A DNA stretch of 64,000 nt from Marinobacter guineae. Its GTDB lineage: Bacteria > Pseudomonadota > Gammaproteobacteria > Pseudomonadales > Oleiphilaceae. The DNA is taken from assembly GCF_002744735.1 (NCBI RefSeq), contig NZ_KZ319344.1, positions 1 to 64,000 of the forward strand, given 5' to 3'. The position numbers and the translations under genes are program-made. This document shows positions 40,473 through 49,803 of the stretch, one piece after another; within the stretch, counting starts at the first letter, position 1, and each line of letters begins with the position of its first letter. The notes beneath the pieces were generated by a model. That model saw nothing but the letters and a program-made list of their open reading frames with translations, was not told the DNA's origin and did not search any database.

Positions 40473-41312
40473 ATGATCACCGCAGAACTCCTCCGCCAGG
40501 CCCGAATCGAAAACGTCGCCCAGAGTCTGCGGGAAGATATTGGAGAAGGCGACATCACGGCATTACTGATACCGTCGGAAAAACGCGCCAGCGGCCGTGT
40601 CATTACCCGGGAAGCCGCCACAGTCGCAGGTCGCGAGTGGGTTGAAGAGGTGTTCCGGCAGGTTGATCCGTCGGTGAAACTTGTCTGGCAGGTTGCCGAT
40701 GGCGATACCGTGTCACCCGATCAGGAACTGTTCACCATGGAGGGTCCCGCAAGAAGCTTGCTCACCGCGGAACGGTCGGCCCTGAACTGGTTACAGACTC
40801 TCTCTGGCGTTGCCACCGCCTGCGCCGGATATTCTGCCAGGGTGGCCCACACCGGCGTTCGCCTGCTGGATACCCGGAAAACCCTGCCCGGGCTACGCCT
40901 CGCTCAGAAATACGCGGTTACCTGTGGTGGCTGTTACAACCATCGCATCGGCCTGTGGGATGCATTTCTGATCAAGGAAAACCACATTGCCGCGTGCGGC
41001 TCCATTTCCGACGCCATTGTGGCGGCTCACCGGATTGCACCGGGCAAACCCGTTGAAGTGGAAACCGAAAACCTTGGCGAGCTGGACCAGGCCCTCAATG
41101 CCGGCGCCGACATCATCATGCTGGACGAATTTTCGCTGGAAGACATGCGTACGGCGGTCACCAGGACCGCTGGCAGGGCAAAGCTCGAGGCTTCCGGGGG
41201 CATAAACTCGACCACTCTGGTCCCGATCGCTGAAACAGGCGTGGACTTCATCTCGATTGGCGCACTGACCAAGGACATCAGGGCCGTGGATCTGTCCATG
41301 AGACTGGACTGA
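40473..41312 (+). CDS. nadC: Nicotinate-nucleotide diphosphorylase (QPRTase)
   Basis: It converts quinolinate and PRPP to nicotinate mononucleotide in NAD synthesis. The 279-residue protein has the family motifs ALNWLQTLSGVAT, DTRKTLPGLRLAQKYAV with the lysines and arginines of the active site, GGCYNHRIGL, and IMLDEFSLEDMR, EASGGIN in the barrel. ATG 40473 (MITAELL) is chosen over the 40440 frame start. It converges on yqcC with no bases between the stops. Confidence 0.96.
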   Translation: MITAELLRQARIENVAQSLREDIGEGDITALLIPSEKRASGRVITREAATVAGREWVEEVFRQVDPSVKLVWQVADGDTVSPDQELFTMEGPARSLLTAERSALNWLQTLSGVATACAGYSARVAHTGVRLLDTRKTLPGLRLAQKYAVTCGGCYNHRIGLWDAFLIKENHIAACGSISDAIVAAHRIAPGKPVEVETENLGELDQALNAGADIIMLDEFSLEDMRTAVTRTAGRAKLEASGGINSTTLVPIAETGVDFISIGALTKDIRAVDLSMRLD

Positions 41313-41648
41313 TCAGCCTCCGGACAGCAAACGGTCGATTTCCTCCAGCTCCCTGACCAGCGCGTTGCCAGGTTCTGGCCGGCCACGGAAGTGCTCCTCA
41401 GCCATGGGCGCTATGCCGGACACCGCCGGCAGCGGGTGGTCGCTCTCAATAATGACTTTCATCCTGGCCACAAACACAAACTGCAGCCACTGGTGAAACT
41501 CCAGGGTATCGATGCAGAAGGGCTTGGTACTCTGTAAGGCCTCCTCCGGGGGTCGCCCTGACTCCCAAAGCCCGAGTTGCCGTAATTCCATCTCAATTTT
41601 CAACAGGCTGTCCGCAACCTGCCCGATCGGATCGTCGGGTTTGGTCAT
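41313..41648 (-). CDS. YqcC family protein (DUF446)
   Basis: A 111-residue soluble helical protein with the family patterns LLKIEMELRQLGLW, FCIDTLEFHQWLQFVFVARM, and the C-terminal LVRELEEIDRLL. In E. coli yqcC neighbours truC; the function is unknown. Here it ends a minus-strand unit with parA, 12 bases after it. Confidence 0.85.
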   Translation of the reverse strand: MTKPDDPIGQVADSLLKIEMELRQLGLWESGRPPEEALQSTKPFCIDTLEFHQWLQFVFVARMKVIIESDHPLPAVSGIAPMAEEHFRGRPEPGNALVRELEEIDRLLSGG

Positions 41649-41660
41649 ATCAGTCTCGCT

Positions 41661-42458
41661 TTAGTCAGTCAGTGGCTCCAGCTCCACGGTTTCGCCATGC
41701 AGAATCCGGAACAGGTCCTCGTACTGGCGAGTCAGTGGGTGCTTGGGCGCCATATGAATCAGGGGCTGCCGGCTCTGGTGAGACTCTTTCATTTTCACGG
41801 AACTCGACAGCCTCACTGGCAGCACCGGCAAGCCTTCTTCGATGAGCTCCCTGACCAGCTGTCTCGGCAAACTGGCCCGGGACTGGAACTGATTGGCAAT
41901 AATTCCCTCAACAACCAGGTCTTCATTGTGGTCTTCCTGGAGGTCACGGATTTCGTTGAGAATGTTGTACAGAGCCTGTCGGGAAAAATCGTCACAATCA
42001 AACGGTATCAGGCAGCGCTGGGCCGCAATGAGTGCGGACCGGCTGTAGAAGTTGAGTGCCGGCGCCGTATCGATATAAATGGCGTCAAAGGTTTCCTCCA
42101 GCTTTTTGAGGGCTTCTCGCAGCTTGTAGATCTTGTGCTTGGCCTCCAGCTTGCGCTCAAGGAAGTCCAGCTCAGGGCTGGACGGCATCACAAACAGGTT
42201 TTTGAAAGGTGAGGCATGAACGAATTCGTCCGGACGACGGTTGAACACGGTAAAAGCAACGGTTTGCTCGAGCATATCAGCGACCGTATCCTTAAGCTCG
42301 CTGGCCGGCTTTCCCAGCAGGTAATGGGTGGAGTTCCCCTGGGGATCCAGGTCCACAACCAATGTTCGTTTGCCCCGAGCTGCGCTGATAGCGGCCAGGT
42401 TACAGGTAATACTGGACTTGCCGACGCCGCCTTTCTGGTTAAATACCACCCGTCTCAT
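41661..42458 (-). CDS. ParA family ATPase
   Basis: A 265-residue deviant Walker ATPase, opening VVFNQKGGVGKSSITCNLAA with the signature lysine, then VDLDPQGNSTHYLLG and YIDTAPAL. Such proteins partition plasmids, chromosomes or other cargo. No parB or parS is nearby, and soj-spo0J usually lies near gidAB, so this is an orphan family member whose cargo is unknown. It is between hda and yqcC. Confidence 0.88.
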   Translation of the reverse strand: MRRVVFNQKGGVGKSSITCNLAAISAARGKRTLVVDLDPQGNSTHYLLGKPASELKDTVADMLEQTVAFTVFNRRPDEFVHASPFKNLFVMPSSPELDFLERKLEAKHKIYKLREALKKLEETFDAIYIDTAPALNFYSRSALIAAQRCLIPFDCDDFSRQALYNILNEIRDLQEDHNEDLVVEGIIANQFQSRASLPRQLVRELIEEGLPVLPVRLSSSVKMKESHQSRQPLIHMAPKHPLTRQYEDLFRILHGETVELEPLTD

Positions 42459-42518
42459 TCCGTCTCTCCCTTGATAAGCAAGTATCGTTCTATTGATGCC
42501 ACTGAGCTTTACGGTCTT

Positions 42519-43217
42519 TCACCATCCCATAACCGTTTTCACAAACGGGATCGTGAGCCTTCGTTGCGCCTGAAGTGAATTTTCATCCAGTATATCGAGA
42601 ATGCCCAGCAAATCCCCAAGTCTTCGGGGCGCACGGCGCATAATGTAACCGGCGACGTCGTCGGCCATCATCAGACCGCGTTTTTCCGCCCGCGCCATCA
42701 GAATCTTCAGTCGATCGTCATCCCGGTAAATACCCAGCTGAATGGTCAAGCCGTGGCTAAGCCGCGACACCAGGTCTGGCAATTCGAATGGCAGGTTGGC
42801 GGGCAGGTCCGACAAACTCACCATCAAAAGTCCACCCTGGTCCTGGATCCGGTTATACAAATGGAAAATGGCTTCTTCCCACACCGGGTCACCCGCAATG
42901 CGGTCCAGGTCATCCAGACAGATAATCTCTTGGGCCTCAAGGCCGGAAAGTGCCTCGGGGCCAAAGGGCTGGAGCTCGGCAATACTGATGCAAACCGCAG
43001 CCCTGCCCTGGTTTTCGCTGTAATGGCAAACCGCCTGCAAGAGATGGCTTTTCCCGGTATCGGAATCACCACACAGTACCACTACGGGAACCCCGGCTGG
43101 CTGATGACACACGACCTCCAGACGTTTCGCAGCATCCGTATTACGATCACCGTGGAAGTTGTCGAAGCGCGCATCGTCACGCAGCTTGACGCCAAGTGCC
43201 AGCTGGGATGCGCTCAT
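42519..43217 (-). CDS. hda: DnaA regulatory inactivator Hda
   Basis: A 232-residue AAA+ homologue of the DnaA ATPase domain that, with the clamp, stimulates ATP hydrolysis by DnaA. The Walker A is GDSDTGKSHL, Walker B IICLDDLDRI, and the C-terminal lid has MRRAPRRLGDLLGILDIL. The N-terminus ASQLALGVKLRDDARF contains a clamp-binding QL-x-L motif. Its start overlaps the stop of the phosphatidyltransferase gene by four bases. Confidence 0.95.
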   Translation of the reverse strand: MSASQLALGVKLRDDARFDNFHGDRNTDAAKRLEVVCHQPAGVPVVVLCGDSDTGKSHLLQAVCHYSENQGRAAVCISIAELQPFGPEALSGLEAQEIICLDDLDRIAGDPVWEEAIFHLYNRIQDQGGLLMVSLSDLPANLPFELPDLVSRLSHGLTIQLGIYRDDDRLKILMARAEKRGLMMADDVAGYIMRRAPRRLGDLLGILDILDENSLQAQRRLTIPFVKTVMGW

Positions 43218-43774
43218 GACCGTTTGGACCTCCAGGCCCGCAAACCCCAGACGAAGATGTAATGAACACCGCTGAACACTGCGGAGGCGGCCGCCAGCGC
43301 GATGCCGACATCCACCACCCAGGGCGGCATGGGCAAGTCGGCCAGCAGCACGATGATCGCCAGTGCCACCAGAATCTGAACGAAGGTATTCACCTTGCCA
43401 GGGATACTCGGCTCCATATCATAGCGGCCAACGGCGTAATGGTAAGCCAGTGCGCCCGCCACGATCAGCAGGTCCCGCCCCAGAATCACAATAAACAGCC
43501 AGACCGGCAGAACAGAGGTCAGTGTAAGCATCAGGTAGGCGGTAATCAGCAAGGCCTTGTCGGCAAGAGGATCAGCAATGGCGCCGAGCCTTGAGCGCCA
43601 GTTAAAGTGCCGGGCCAGGAACCCGTCGATTGCATCCGTGCCAGCGGCAAGAAAAAAAATGACCAGCGCCCGCCGATAGTCGCCGGCCAGCAACGCGACT
43701 GCAAAGGGAGCTATCAGAAGAATGCGCAGAAACGTCAGGGCATTGGGAATCCAGCGCCAGCTGTGCAAATTCAA
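43214..43774 (-). CDS. CDP-alcohol phosphatidyltransferase family protein
   Basis: A 186-residue membrane enzyme with the family motif DAIDGFLARHFNWRSRLGAIADPLADK (D-x2-D-G-x2-A-R-x8-G-x3-D-x3-D), the last aspartate being catalytic. Four to six hydrophobic helices are visible. It is PgsA-like and might make phosphatidylglycerophosphate or another phospholipid; the true pgsA usually lies beside uvrC, so a second enzyme is more likely. It is between the DUF2066 gene and hda. Confidence 0.85.
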   Translation of the reverse strand: MNLHSWRWIPNALTFLRILLIAPFAVALLAGDYRRALVIFFLAAGTDAIDGFLARHFNWRSRLGAIADPLADKALLITAYLMLTLTSVLPVWLFIVILGRDLLIVAGALAYHYAVGRYDMEPSIPGKVNTFVQILVALAIIVLLADLPMPPWVVDVGIALAAASAVFSGVHYIFVWGLRAWRSKRS

Positions 43775-43795
43775 AAGGCTCCCTCCGGTAACGTC

Positions 43796-45151
43796 TTACT
43801 CTCCGCCATCGCTCCCGATGACAGACGACGGTTGCCAACGATAATACAGAACCTGATACAGGGATTCGAACGCCTGCCTGGAATCCTCCTCATCAACGGG
43901 CACCGGCTGATAGGTAAACAGTGACGGGCTTTCTGAGTCTCCCGCCGGTGACTGCGATCCGGCGGCGCCGGACGGTTGCTCACCGGCGCTCTCGGGGCCG
44001 GCTTCCGATTCTGGCGCGGCCGACGGCTGACTCGATGACGACGGAACTTCGCGCGGAGCTTCAGATGGAACAGACGGATTCTCCGTTCCCAGGGAGACGA
44101 ATCTCGGATTGAGGGCAATGTATTCCTTGAGCTGATCCAGCTCGCCGGAAAAAGCGACTCTCAGAGTCAACTGGTCATCCCGGACCCGGTGGGCACCTAC
44201 ACTGACCACCGGCGTCAGCCCTCCGAGAATCTGGTTGATCCTGGCATAGTCCTCCAGCGAGCTCACACCGCGCACCACAATATCGACTTGCGGGGATTCG
44301 CCAACTTCTGCAGCGTCGACGGCATAGCGGCTGGCGTAAAGCTCGGCCCAGCGATTAATCATCGCCTCGGCCAGGGCGTCACGGGTCGGAGCTGTTACCG
44401 ATTCCTCGCCCGCATTCATCGACATGCCATCAAAAACCCAACCGGCACGCCACTGATCACCATTGCGACTGACCCGAACCAATGCCAGCACATCGTGCTC
44501 CAGGTCACTCGATGCCGCCTTCACCCGGCCAATAAACTGGCCCCAGATGTCTGACAAAAGTTCCCGATCCGTGGTGAAACCTGCGGGAGGCAGCGCCACC
44601 GGCAACCCCCGCTTTCTGGCTGCCGCGTCAAAGGCGGCCTTCCAGGTTCCGCTGGTTTCCTGGGTGCCCGTCGTAGCCCCCTGCGTACCGTCGGTTACCA
44701 GGGTGCGGGAGCCCCGCTCCTCGGCCGCAATCCACGCCAGCGTCAGGGGACGGTTGGCGCCCCATACCGGCGCATTGATGGAGGCCAGGGCCCGGTTTAC
44801 ACCTACCGCGCCGAAAGACATGTCCAGGACACTCTGGCCAGAGTCGTCCCGGGCTACCTGATAAGAAAGCAGCAAGGATTCAGCGTCGGATAGCAGCGCT
44901 TCGACACCCTCTATGGACAGCACATCCTGGGTGCCCGAGACACGAACCAGAACCTGGCTCAAACCGTCTGAATAGCCTTCAGCCAGCTGACCCGGGGAGG
45001 AACCGGCCACCGGCACCCTGGCAGAATAAAGGCCGGATACCGTTACCGCCGCCGCCGGGCCGGAAATCCCCCCCAGCAGAAACGTGAACAACACAAACAC
45101 CCACGCTGCCGATACTGAAGTATGTGCCGGCTTTTGTCCTGATACTGACAT
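43796..45151 (-). CDS. DUF2066 domain-containing protein
   Basis: A 451-residue exported protein of unknown function. The start at 45151 gives a signal peptide (about residues 15-36, AAWVFVLFTFLLGGISGPAAA), then the DUF2066 domain with GYSDGLSQVLVRVSG, and a proline/serine-rich C-terminal tail (about residues 370-420). The frame is open upstream to 46603 through antisense purM, which is a composition artefact. It is divergent from purM, next to hda, as in Pseudomonas. It may be a periplasmic or outer-membrane-associated protein. Confidence 0.85.
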   Translation of the reverse strand: MSVSGQKPAHTSVSAAWVFVLFTFLLGGISGPAAAVTVSGLYSARVPVAGSSPGQLAEGYSDGLSQVLVRVSGTQDVLSIEGVEALLSDAESLLLSYQVARDDSGQSVLDMSFGAVGVNRALASINAPVWGANRPLTLAWIAAEERGSRTLVTDGTQGATTGTQETSGTWKAAFDAAARKRGLPVALPPAGFTTDRELLSDIWGQFIGRVKAASSDLEHDVLALVRVSRNGDQWRAGWVFDGMSMNAGEESVTAPTRDALAEAMINRWAELYASRYAVDAAEVGESPQVDIVVRGVSSLEDYARINQILGGLTPVVSVGAHRVRDDQLTLRVAFSGELDQLKEYIALNPRFVSLGTENPSVPSEAPREVPSSSSQPSAAPESEAGPESAGEQPSGAAGSQSPAGDSESPSLFTYQPVPVDEEDSRQAFESLYQVLYYRWQPSSVIGSDGGE

Positions 45152-45310
45152 GAAACACCCTGCAGTTCGCATGAATGGCGCATAGGATACACCATGGCCC
45201 AGAGCGTGAGTAGCGGCGCCGGGTTGCAGAAAAGCAATATACATTTGGAGCGCCACACTCCACCTGTTAAAATCCGGCGCCTGACCCACTGGCCAACGGT
45301 TAAGTACACC

Positions 45311-46375
45311 ATGAGCGAACAGAAGCCCTCCCTGACCTACCGCGATGCTGGCGTTGATATCGACGCCGGCAATGAACTCGTCAGCCGTATCAAGGAAACC
45401 GCAGCGCGCACCCGCCGCCCGGAGGTTCTGGGTGGCCTCGGCGGATTCGGCGCCATGGTCTCGATTCCTGCCGGCTACAATGAGCCGGTTCTGGTTTCCG
45501 GCACCGACGGGGTAGGCACCAAACTGAGACTGGCGATGCAGCTGAACAAGCACGACAGCATTGGCATTGATCTGGTCGCCATGTGTGTAAACGATCTGGT
45601 TGTCGGCGGCGCAGAACCCCTGTTTTTTCTGGATTACTACGCCACCGGCAAACTCAATGTCGACGTTGCCGCCCAGGTGGTCGCAGGAATCGGTGAAGGT
45701 TGCGAACAGGCAGGCTGTGCACTGGTAGGCGGTGAGACTGCTGAAATGCCAGGCATGTATGAGGGTGATGACTACGACCTGGCCGGTTTCTGTGTCGGTG
45801 TTGCCGAGCGCAGTGAAATCATTGACGGCAGCCGGGTTCAGTCCGGCGACGTGCTTATCGCCCTGGGGTCGTCCGGTCCGCACTCGAACGGCTACTCGCT
45901 GATTCGTAAAATCCTGGAAGTCAGCAGTGCCGATCTGAGTCAACCCATGGGCGAGACCACCCTGGCCAACGCCCTGATGGCGCCCACCCGGATTTACGTG
46001 AAAAATCTCCTGCAACTTATTCGCGAAGTAGACGTGCGTGCACTCTCCCATATCACCGGCGGTGGACTGCCAGAGAACATTCCCCGGGTACTGCCGAAGG
46101 GCAGCGTGGCCGCAATCGATACGGCGAGCTGGAAACTGCCACCTGTGTTCCAGTGGCTCAAGGATAATGGCGGCGTGGCCAGCGAGGAGATGTACCGAAC
46201 CTTTAACTGCGGCATCGGCATGATCGTCTGCGTACCTGCAAACCAGAAGGAGCTGGCTCTGGATACCCTCAAAGCACTGGGCGAACATGCTTGGCAGGTC
46301 GGCATCATGGAAAGTGCAGCCAGCGAAGATGCAGATGCGTCCGTTCGCTACGCTCCCGGACTTCTGTCGACATGA
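45311..46375 (+). CDS. purM: Phosphoribosylformylglycinamidine cyclo-ligase
   Basis: The AIR synthetase of purine synthesis. The 354-residue protein has the family motifs SLTYRDAGVDIDAGNELV, VSGTDGVGTKL, DLVAMCVNDLVVGGAEPLFFLDY, GGETAEMPGMY and the C-terminal RVLP. The start at 45311 (MSEQKPS) is preferred over the 45194 frame. Its stop overlaps the purN start as ATGA, the standard purMN operon. Confidence 0.98.
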   Translation: MSEQKPSLTYRDAGVDIDAGNELVSRIKETAARTRRPEVLGGLGGFGAMVSIPAGYNEPVLVSGTDGVGTKLRLAMQLNKHDSIGIDLVAMCVNDLVVGGAEPLFFLDYYATGKLNVDVAAQVVAGIGEGCEQAGCALVGGETAEMPGMYEGDDYDLAGFCVGVAERSEIIDGSRVQSGDVLIALGSSGPHSNGYSLIRKILEVSSADLSQPMGETTLANALMAPTRIYVKNLLQLIREVDVRALSHITGGGLPENIPRVLPKGSVAAIDTASWKLPPVFQWLKDNGGVASEEMYRTFNCGIGMIVCVPANQKELALDTLKALGEHAWQVGIMESAASEDADASVRYAPGLLST

Positions 46376-47034
46376 AGGCAGATCAGACCCCATTGCCGAG
46401 AATCCTGGTGCTGGCCTCTGGCAGCGGCACCAACCTGCAGGCGTTGATTGACGCGAGCCGTGAACGGGAATTCCCCGGACAGATTGTTGCTGTAGGCTGT
46501 AATCAGCCAGGGGCTTTTGCCCTGGAGCGTGCAGCTCAGGCCAACATTGAAACCTTTGTGGTAAACCACAAGAATTTCGGCTCCCGGGAAGAGTTTGATG
46601 CATCCCTTATGGCAGAGATTCTCCGCCATAACCCGGATCTGATCGTGCTGGCCGGTTTCATGCGGATCCTGACCACCGATTTCGTCCGGGCCTTCCGGGG
46701 CAAGATGCTCAACATCCACCCTTCTCTGCTGCCAAAATATACCGGCCTGAAGACCCATCAAAGAGCGCTGGAAGCCGGCGACAACGTACATGGGGTCTCC
46801 ATCCATTTCGTGACAGAGGAACTGGACGGCGGACCGGTTATCGCCCAGGCAGAGGTGTCTATTGCCCCAGACGACACCCCGGAATCCCTGGCGGAGAAAG
46901 TTAAGGAAAAGGAGCACGTCCTTTATCCCATCGTGGTCCGGTGGTTCTGTGAGGGTCGGGTTCAGCTGGGCAGCGACTATGTCATGTTTGACGGCAAACC
47001 CCTGAGCGCACCCATGCGCCTGCCTGATAACTGA
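46372..47034 (+). CDS. purN: Phosphoribosylglycinamide formyltransferase
   Basis: The folate-dependent GAR transformylase, third step of purine synthesis. The 220-residue protein shows LVLASGSGTNLQALID, ILAGFMRIL, and NIHPSLLPKYTGLKTHQRALEAGDNVHGVSIHFV with the catalytic asparagine, histidine and later aspartate (DGGPV). Translation is coupled to purM by a four-base overlap. Confidence 0.98.
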   Translation: MKADQTPLPRILVLASGSGTNLQALIDASREREFPGQIVAVGCNQPGAFALERAAQANIETFVVNHKNFGSREEFDASLMAEILRHNPDLIVLAGFMRILTTDFVRAFRGKMLNIHPSLLPKYTGLKTHQRALEAGDNVHGVSIHFVTEELDGGPVIAQAEVSIAPDDTPESLAEKVKEKEHVLYPIVVRWFCEGRVQLGSDYVMFDGKPLSAPMRLPDN

Positions 47035-47125
47035 CCAATCGCCTGAACGAATTGTCATCTCCGCACCCAACCCGAGCAGCTACACTGTCGCGATCGATGA
47101 CGGATTTTTGTTCGGGTTTAACTAT

Positions 47126-47854
47126 ATGCACTCAGTAATAGTCTCCAAACTCCGGGGCACAGCATTGCTGCTCTGCCTCGGCATTCTGGCAGGCCCTGTC
47201 CTGGCGGAGACGGACACCGGGCTCACACCCTTTGAGGCCAGCTACACAGCAGCCATGGAAAAAGGTATCTCCCTCAATGGCACCGCAAAACGGACTCTGA
47301 CATCTCAGGGCAACGACATCTGGCTATACCGAACCGATGTGAATTCCTTTATCGCAGACATTGATGAATCCCTGATCCTCAGATGGGAGAACGGCCGGGT
47401 CGTTCCGATGAAGTACCGCTACCACCTTTCCGGCTTTCTGATAAAGGACCGGAAACATTCAATCGATTTCGACTGGCCGGCAGGTGTGGCCACCGGAGAG
47501 TACAAGGGCAAGCCCTTTGAAGTCGAACTGGAAGATGGTGTGCTGGATCCGCTCGGTTATCAGCTCCAGCTGCACCAGGATATCCGGGACGGGAAGCGTG
47601 ACATGACCTACAAGGTCATTGATGGCCGGTCCATTGATGAGGAAACCTTTGCAGTCATAAACGGTGAGCAAATAAGCACCGGCGGCGACCGCACTGGTAC
47701 CCTGAAAGCGGAAAAGGTCCGTAAGGACTCCAAGCGCCAGACCCTGATGTGGTTTTCACCCGAGAAGGATTTCCTTCTCGTGCGACTACTTCAGGTGGAA
47801 CCGGACGGCAGCACCTACGAGCTGAAATTGAAAGAGGCGGATTTCGGCCCCTAG
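47126..47854 (+). CDS. DUF3108 domain-containing exported protein
   Basis: A 242-residue protein with a signal peptide (MHSVIVSKLRGTALLLCLGILAGPVLA). The mature part has the DUF3108 pattern of antiparallel strands: PFEASYTAAMEKGI, RTLTSQGNDIWLY, DFDWPAG, and VIDGR. It may be a lipocalin-like periplasmic protein; function unknown. The ATG at 47126 is taken; a TTG at 47108 adds six residues. It converges on the aminotransferase gene with a four-base overlap. Confidence 0.85.
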   Translation: MHSVIVSKLRGTALLLCLGILAGPVLAETDTGLTPFEASYTAAMEKGISLNGTAKRTLTSQGNDIWLYRTDVNSFIADIDESLILRWENGRVVPMKYRYHLSGFLIKDRKHSIDFDWPAGVATGEYKGKPFEVELEDGVLDPLGYQLQLHQDIRDGKRDMTYKVIDGRSIDEETFAVINGEQISTGGDRTGTLKAEKVRKDSKRQTLMWFSPEKDFLLVRLLQVEPDGSTYELKLKEADFGP

Positions 47855-49128
47855 ATTTCGCGCCCAGCCTCACGCCAGACTGCTTTGACTTCATCTGCGA
47901 TGATTCGCAAACCCTCGGCAACCCGCTCATCATCCTGGGAATAAGTAACCCGCAGGCACTCGTGCCGGTGCTTCCAGTCATCCTCCGGCAGTCCCGGAAA
48001 GAAATAATGGCCGGAAACGACCAGCACGCCACGGGCTTTCAGCCTCTGGTACAGCGCCAGGCTGGTAATCGGCAGATCCGGGAACCACAACCAGAGAAAC
48101 ATCGCACCCTCCGGCTTGTGGATATACCAACGGCAACTGTCCTCACCCATGGCATCCCGGAAAACGGCCACCGCCTTCTGCATTTTCGCCTTATAGAATG
48201 GGCATACCACTTCCCGACTCAAAGACAGGATCTCGCCCGAGCGCACGAGGGGCTCCGCCAGCATAGCTCCGAAACTGCCCGTGGCCAGATTCATGATGGC
48301 GTTGATTCCCGAAAGTGCCTTAATGATCGGCTCAGCCGCAATCACAATACCCGTCCGCGCCGCCGGCAGGCCCAATTTCGACAGGCTCAGACAAAGGATA
48401 ATCTGCTCGTTCCAGGTGGGCGTTGCATCTACGAACAACAGATTCGGAAATGGCGTGCCATAGGCCCCGTCAACAATCAGGGGCACGTCGTGCTCGCGGG
48501 CCAACTGTTCCAAGCGCGCCAACTCTTCGTCGGTGACCACGTTGCCAGTTGGGTTGGTGGGCCGCGACACGCAGATGGCGCCAGTCTCGCCAGTTACTTC
48601 CACGGCATCGAAATCCACCCGGTACTTGAATTCGTGGGCATCGGTAAAGGAAATATCCGGCTGAACCGCGTGGAACAGGCCAGGTTCGATGCCGGCGTCC
48701 GCGTAACCGATGTATTCCGGTGCCAGTGGCAACAGAATATGCTTGCGCTGGCCCTCACCGTAGTCGCCTCCAAACATGTTGAACAGCATGAAGAAGGCTG
48801 CCTGACTGCCATTGGTAAGCGCGATGTTATCGGGCTTCAGGCCCCAGTCATACTCGCGGTTCAGCATCTCGGCTAGGGAGGCGATAAACTGCTTTTCACC
48901 CTGGGGTGGATCGTAAATGCCCACCAGACGCCGAACATCCCCTTCATTGCGGCTCATGTCAGCCAGAATTTCCTGCACTCGCTGCTGGATCTCGGGAATG
49001 TGGCCGGGGTTACCACCACCCATCATGATCATCTCGTCCCCGGATGCCATGGCATTACCGAGGTCATCCATCAGGGACGTGATACCGGCATCGGCGGTAA
49101 ATTTTCGACCAAAAGCAGAGAGTTTCAT
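47851..49128 (-). CDS. avtA: Valine-pyruvate aminotransferase
   Basis: A PLP-dependent fold-I aminotransferase of 425 residues, close to AvtA, which exchanges amino groups between valine and pyruvate or alanine. The N-terminus has RKFTADAGITSLMDDLGNAM, followed by the cofactor region with SRPTNPTGNV, IVDGAYGTPFPN, and LCLSLSKLGLPAARTGIVIA with the PLP lysine. The ATG at 49128 (MKLSAFGRKF) is preferred over the 49203 start. Substrate by sequence similarity only. Confidence 0.9.
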   Translation of the reverse strand: MKLSAFGRKFTADAGITSLMDDLGNAMASGDEMIMMGGGNPGHIPEIQQRVQEILADMSRNEGDVRRLVGIYDPPQGEKQFIASLAEMLNREYDWGLKPDNIALTNGSQAAFFMLFNMFGGDYGEGQRKHILLPLAPEYIGYADAGIEPGLFHAVQPDISFTDAHEFKYRVDFDAVEVTGETGAICVSRPTNPTGNVVTDEELARLEQLAREHDVPLIVDGAYGTPFPNLLFVDATPTWNEQIILCLSLSKLGLPAARTGIVIAAEPIIKALSGINAIMNLATGSFGAMLAEPLVRSGEILSLSREVVCPFYKAKMQKAVAVFRDAMGEDSCRWYIHKPEGAMFLWLWFPDLPITSLALYQRLKARGVLVVSGHYFFPGLPEDDWKHRHECLRVTYSQDDERVAEGLRIIADEVKAVWREAGREI

Positions 49129-49203
49129 GAGGTAAATTCCATCTGACCAGTGCTGACAACAATAAATGACACTGAAAGTGTAGCTCGCCCGCGGGCTGTT
49201 CAA

Positions 49204-49803
49204 TTATTCGTTGAGGGAGATGCCCAGGTTGCTGACGCCGTCGTTGCCAGCCTCTTCCCGCAGGCGAGCCACGAATTGATCGGTGGGCGTGCGCTGGCGT
49301 TTGAGGTCAAGCACCAGTTCACGCTGGAAGGCCTTGTCGTCTTTCATCAGGGGGTGTTGATCCAGCAAGCGAACCAACTCATCTTCGTCGAGATCCTCAC
49401 CCTCGGAGAGTTCAATAAAGTTCACCACTGTTGCTGTGGCCATCTGCGAGGCATCTGTTGCCCGGTGTTTGCCCGGGTTCAGGCGACTGAGCAAAGCCTG
49501 CTCCAGCAACTGACAGAAGTCGAAAGCCGGATACACGCCGTAGGCATCGTAGGCATTCACATCCGGAGACAGGGCTTCCAGCTTTGCCAGCAGTTGGGGG
49601 ATCGCGGACTCCGAAACATCTTTCTGGAGCAGGTCCCAGGCCAGGTCCAGCAGCTGGCGCATTTTGGCCCCGGTTTTCAGGTCAACGGCGTCTGCGAACA
49701 AGGCATAGTTGGGGAATGAGCGCTCAGCCAGAGCGAGCAGGAAGGCGCATTCGCGCCAGCCCTGCAACTGTGAGACTGCTTTGAGGAACTGGTTGGCGTT
49801 CAT
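49204..49803 (-). CDS. DUF416 family protein (YjaG-like)
   Basis: A 199-residue soluble helical protein with the DUF416 patterns WRECAFLLALAERSFPNYALF, LLDLAWDLL, DVNAYDAYGVYPAFDFCQLLEQAL and DEDELVRLLDQHPLM. E. coli YjaG is of unknown function. The start overlaps the dcd stop by four bases, so the pair is probably co-transcribed. Confidence 0.88.
   Translation of the reverse strand: MNANQFLKAVSQLQGWRECAFLLALAERSFPNYALFADAVDLKTGAKMRQLLDLAWDLLQKDVSESAIPQLLAKLEALSPDVNAYDAYGVYPAFDFCQLLEQALLSRLNPGKHRATDASQMATATVVNFIELSEGEDLDEDELVRLLDQHPLMKDDKAFQRELVLDLKRQRTPTDQFVARLREEAGNDGVSNLGISLNE

Noticed and set aside
41661..42458. parA as part of a plasmid or integrated replicon
   Set aside because: No parB, parS or replication gene is near, and the neighbours hda, yqcC and nadC are core chromosome genes.
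43796..46603. A 935-codon minus-strand ORF across purM
   Set aside because: Only its lower part is the DUF2066 gene. The upper 484 codons are the antisense of purM in GC-rich sequence and lack protein-like composition; the DUF2066 signal peptide fixes the start at 45151.
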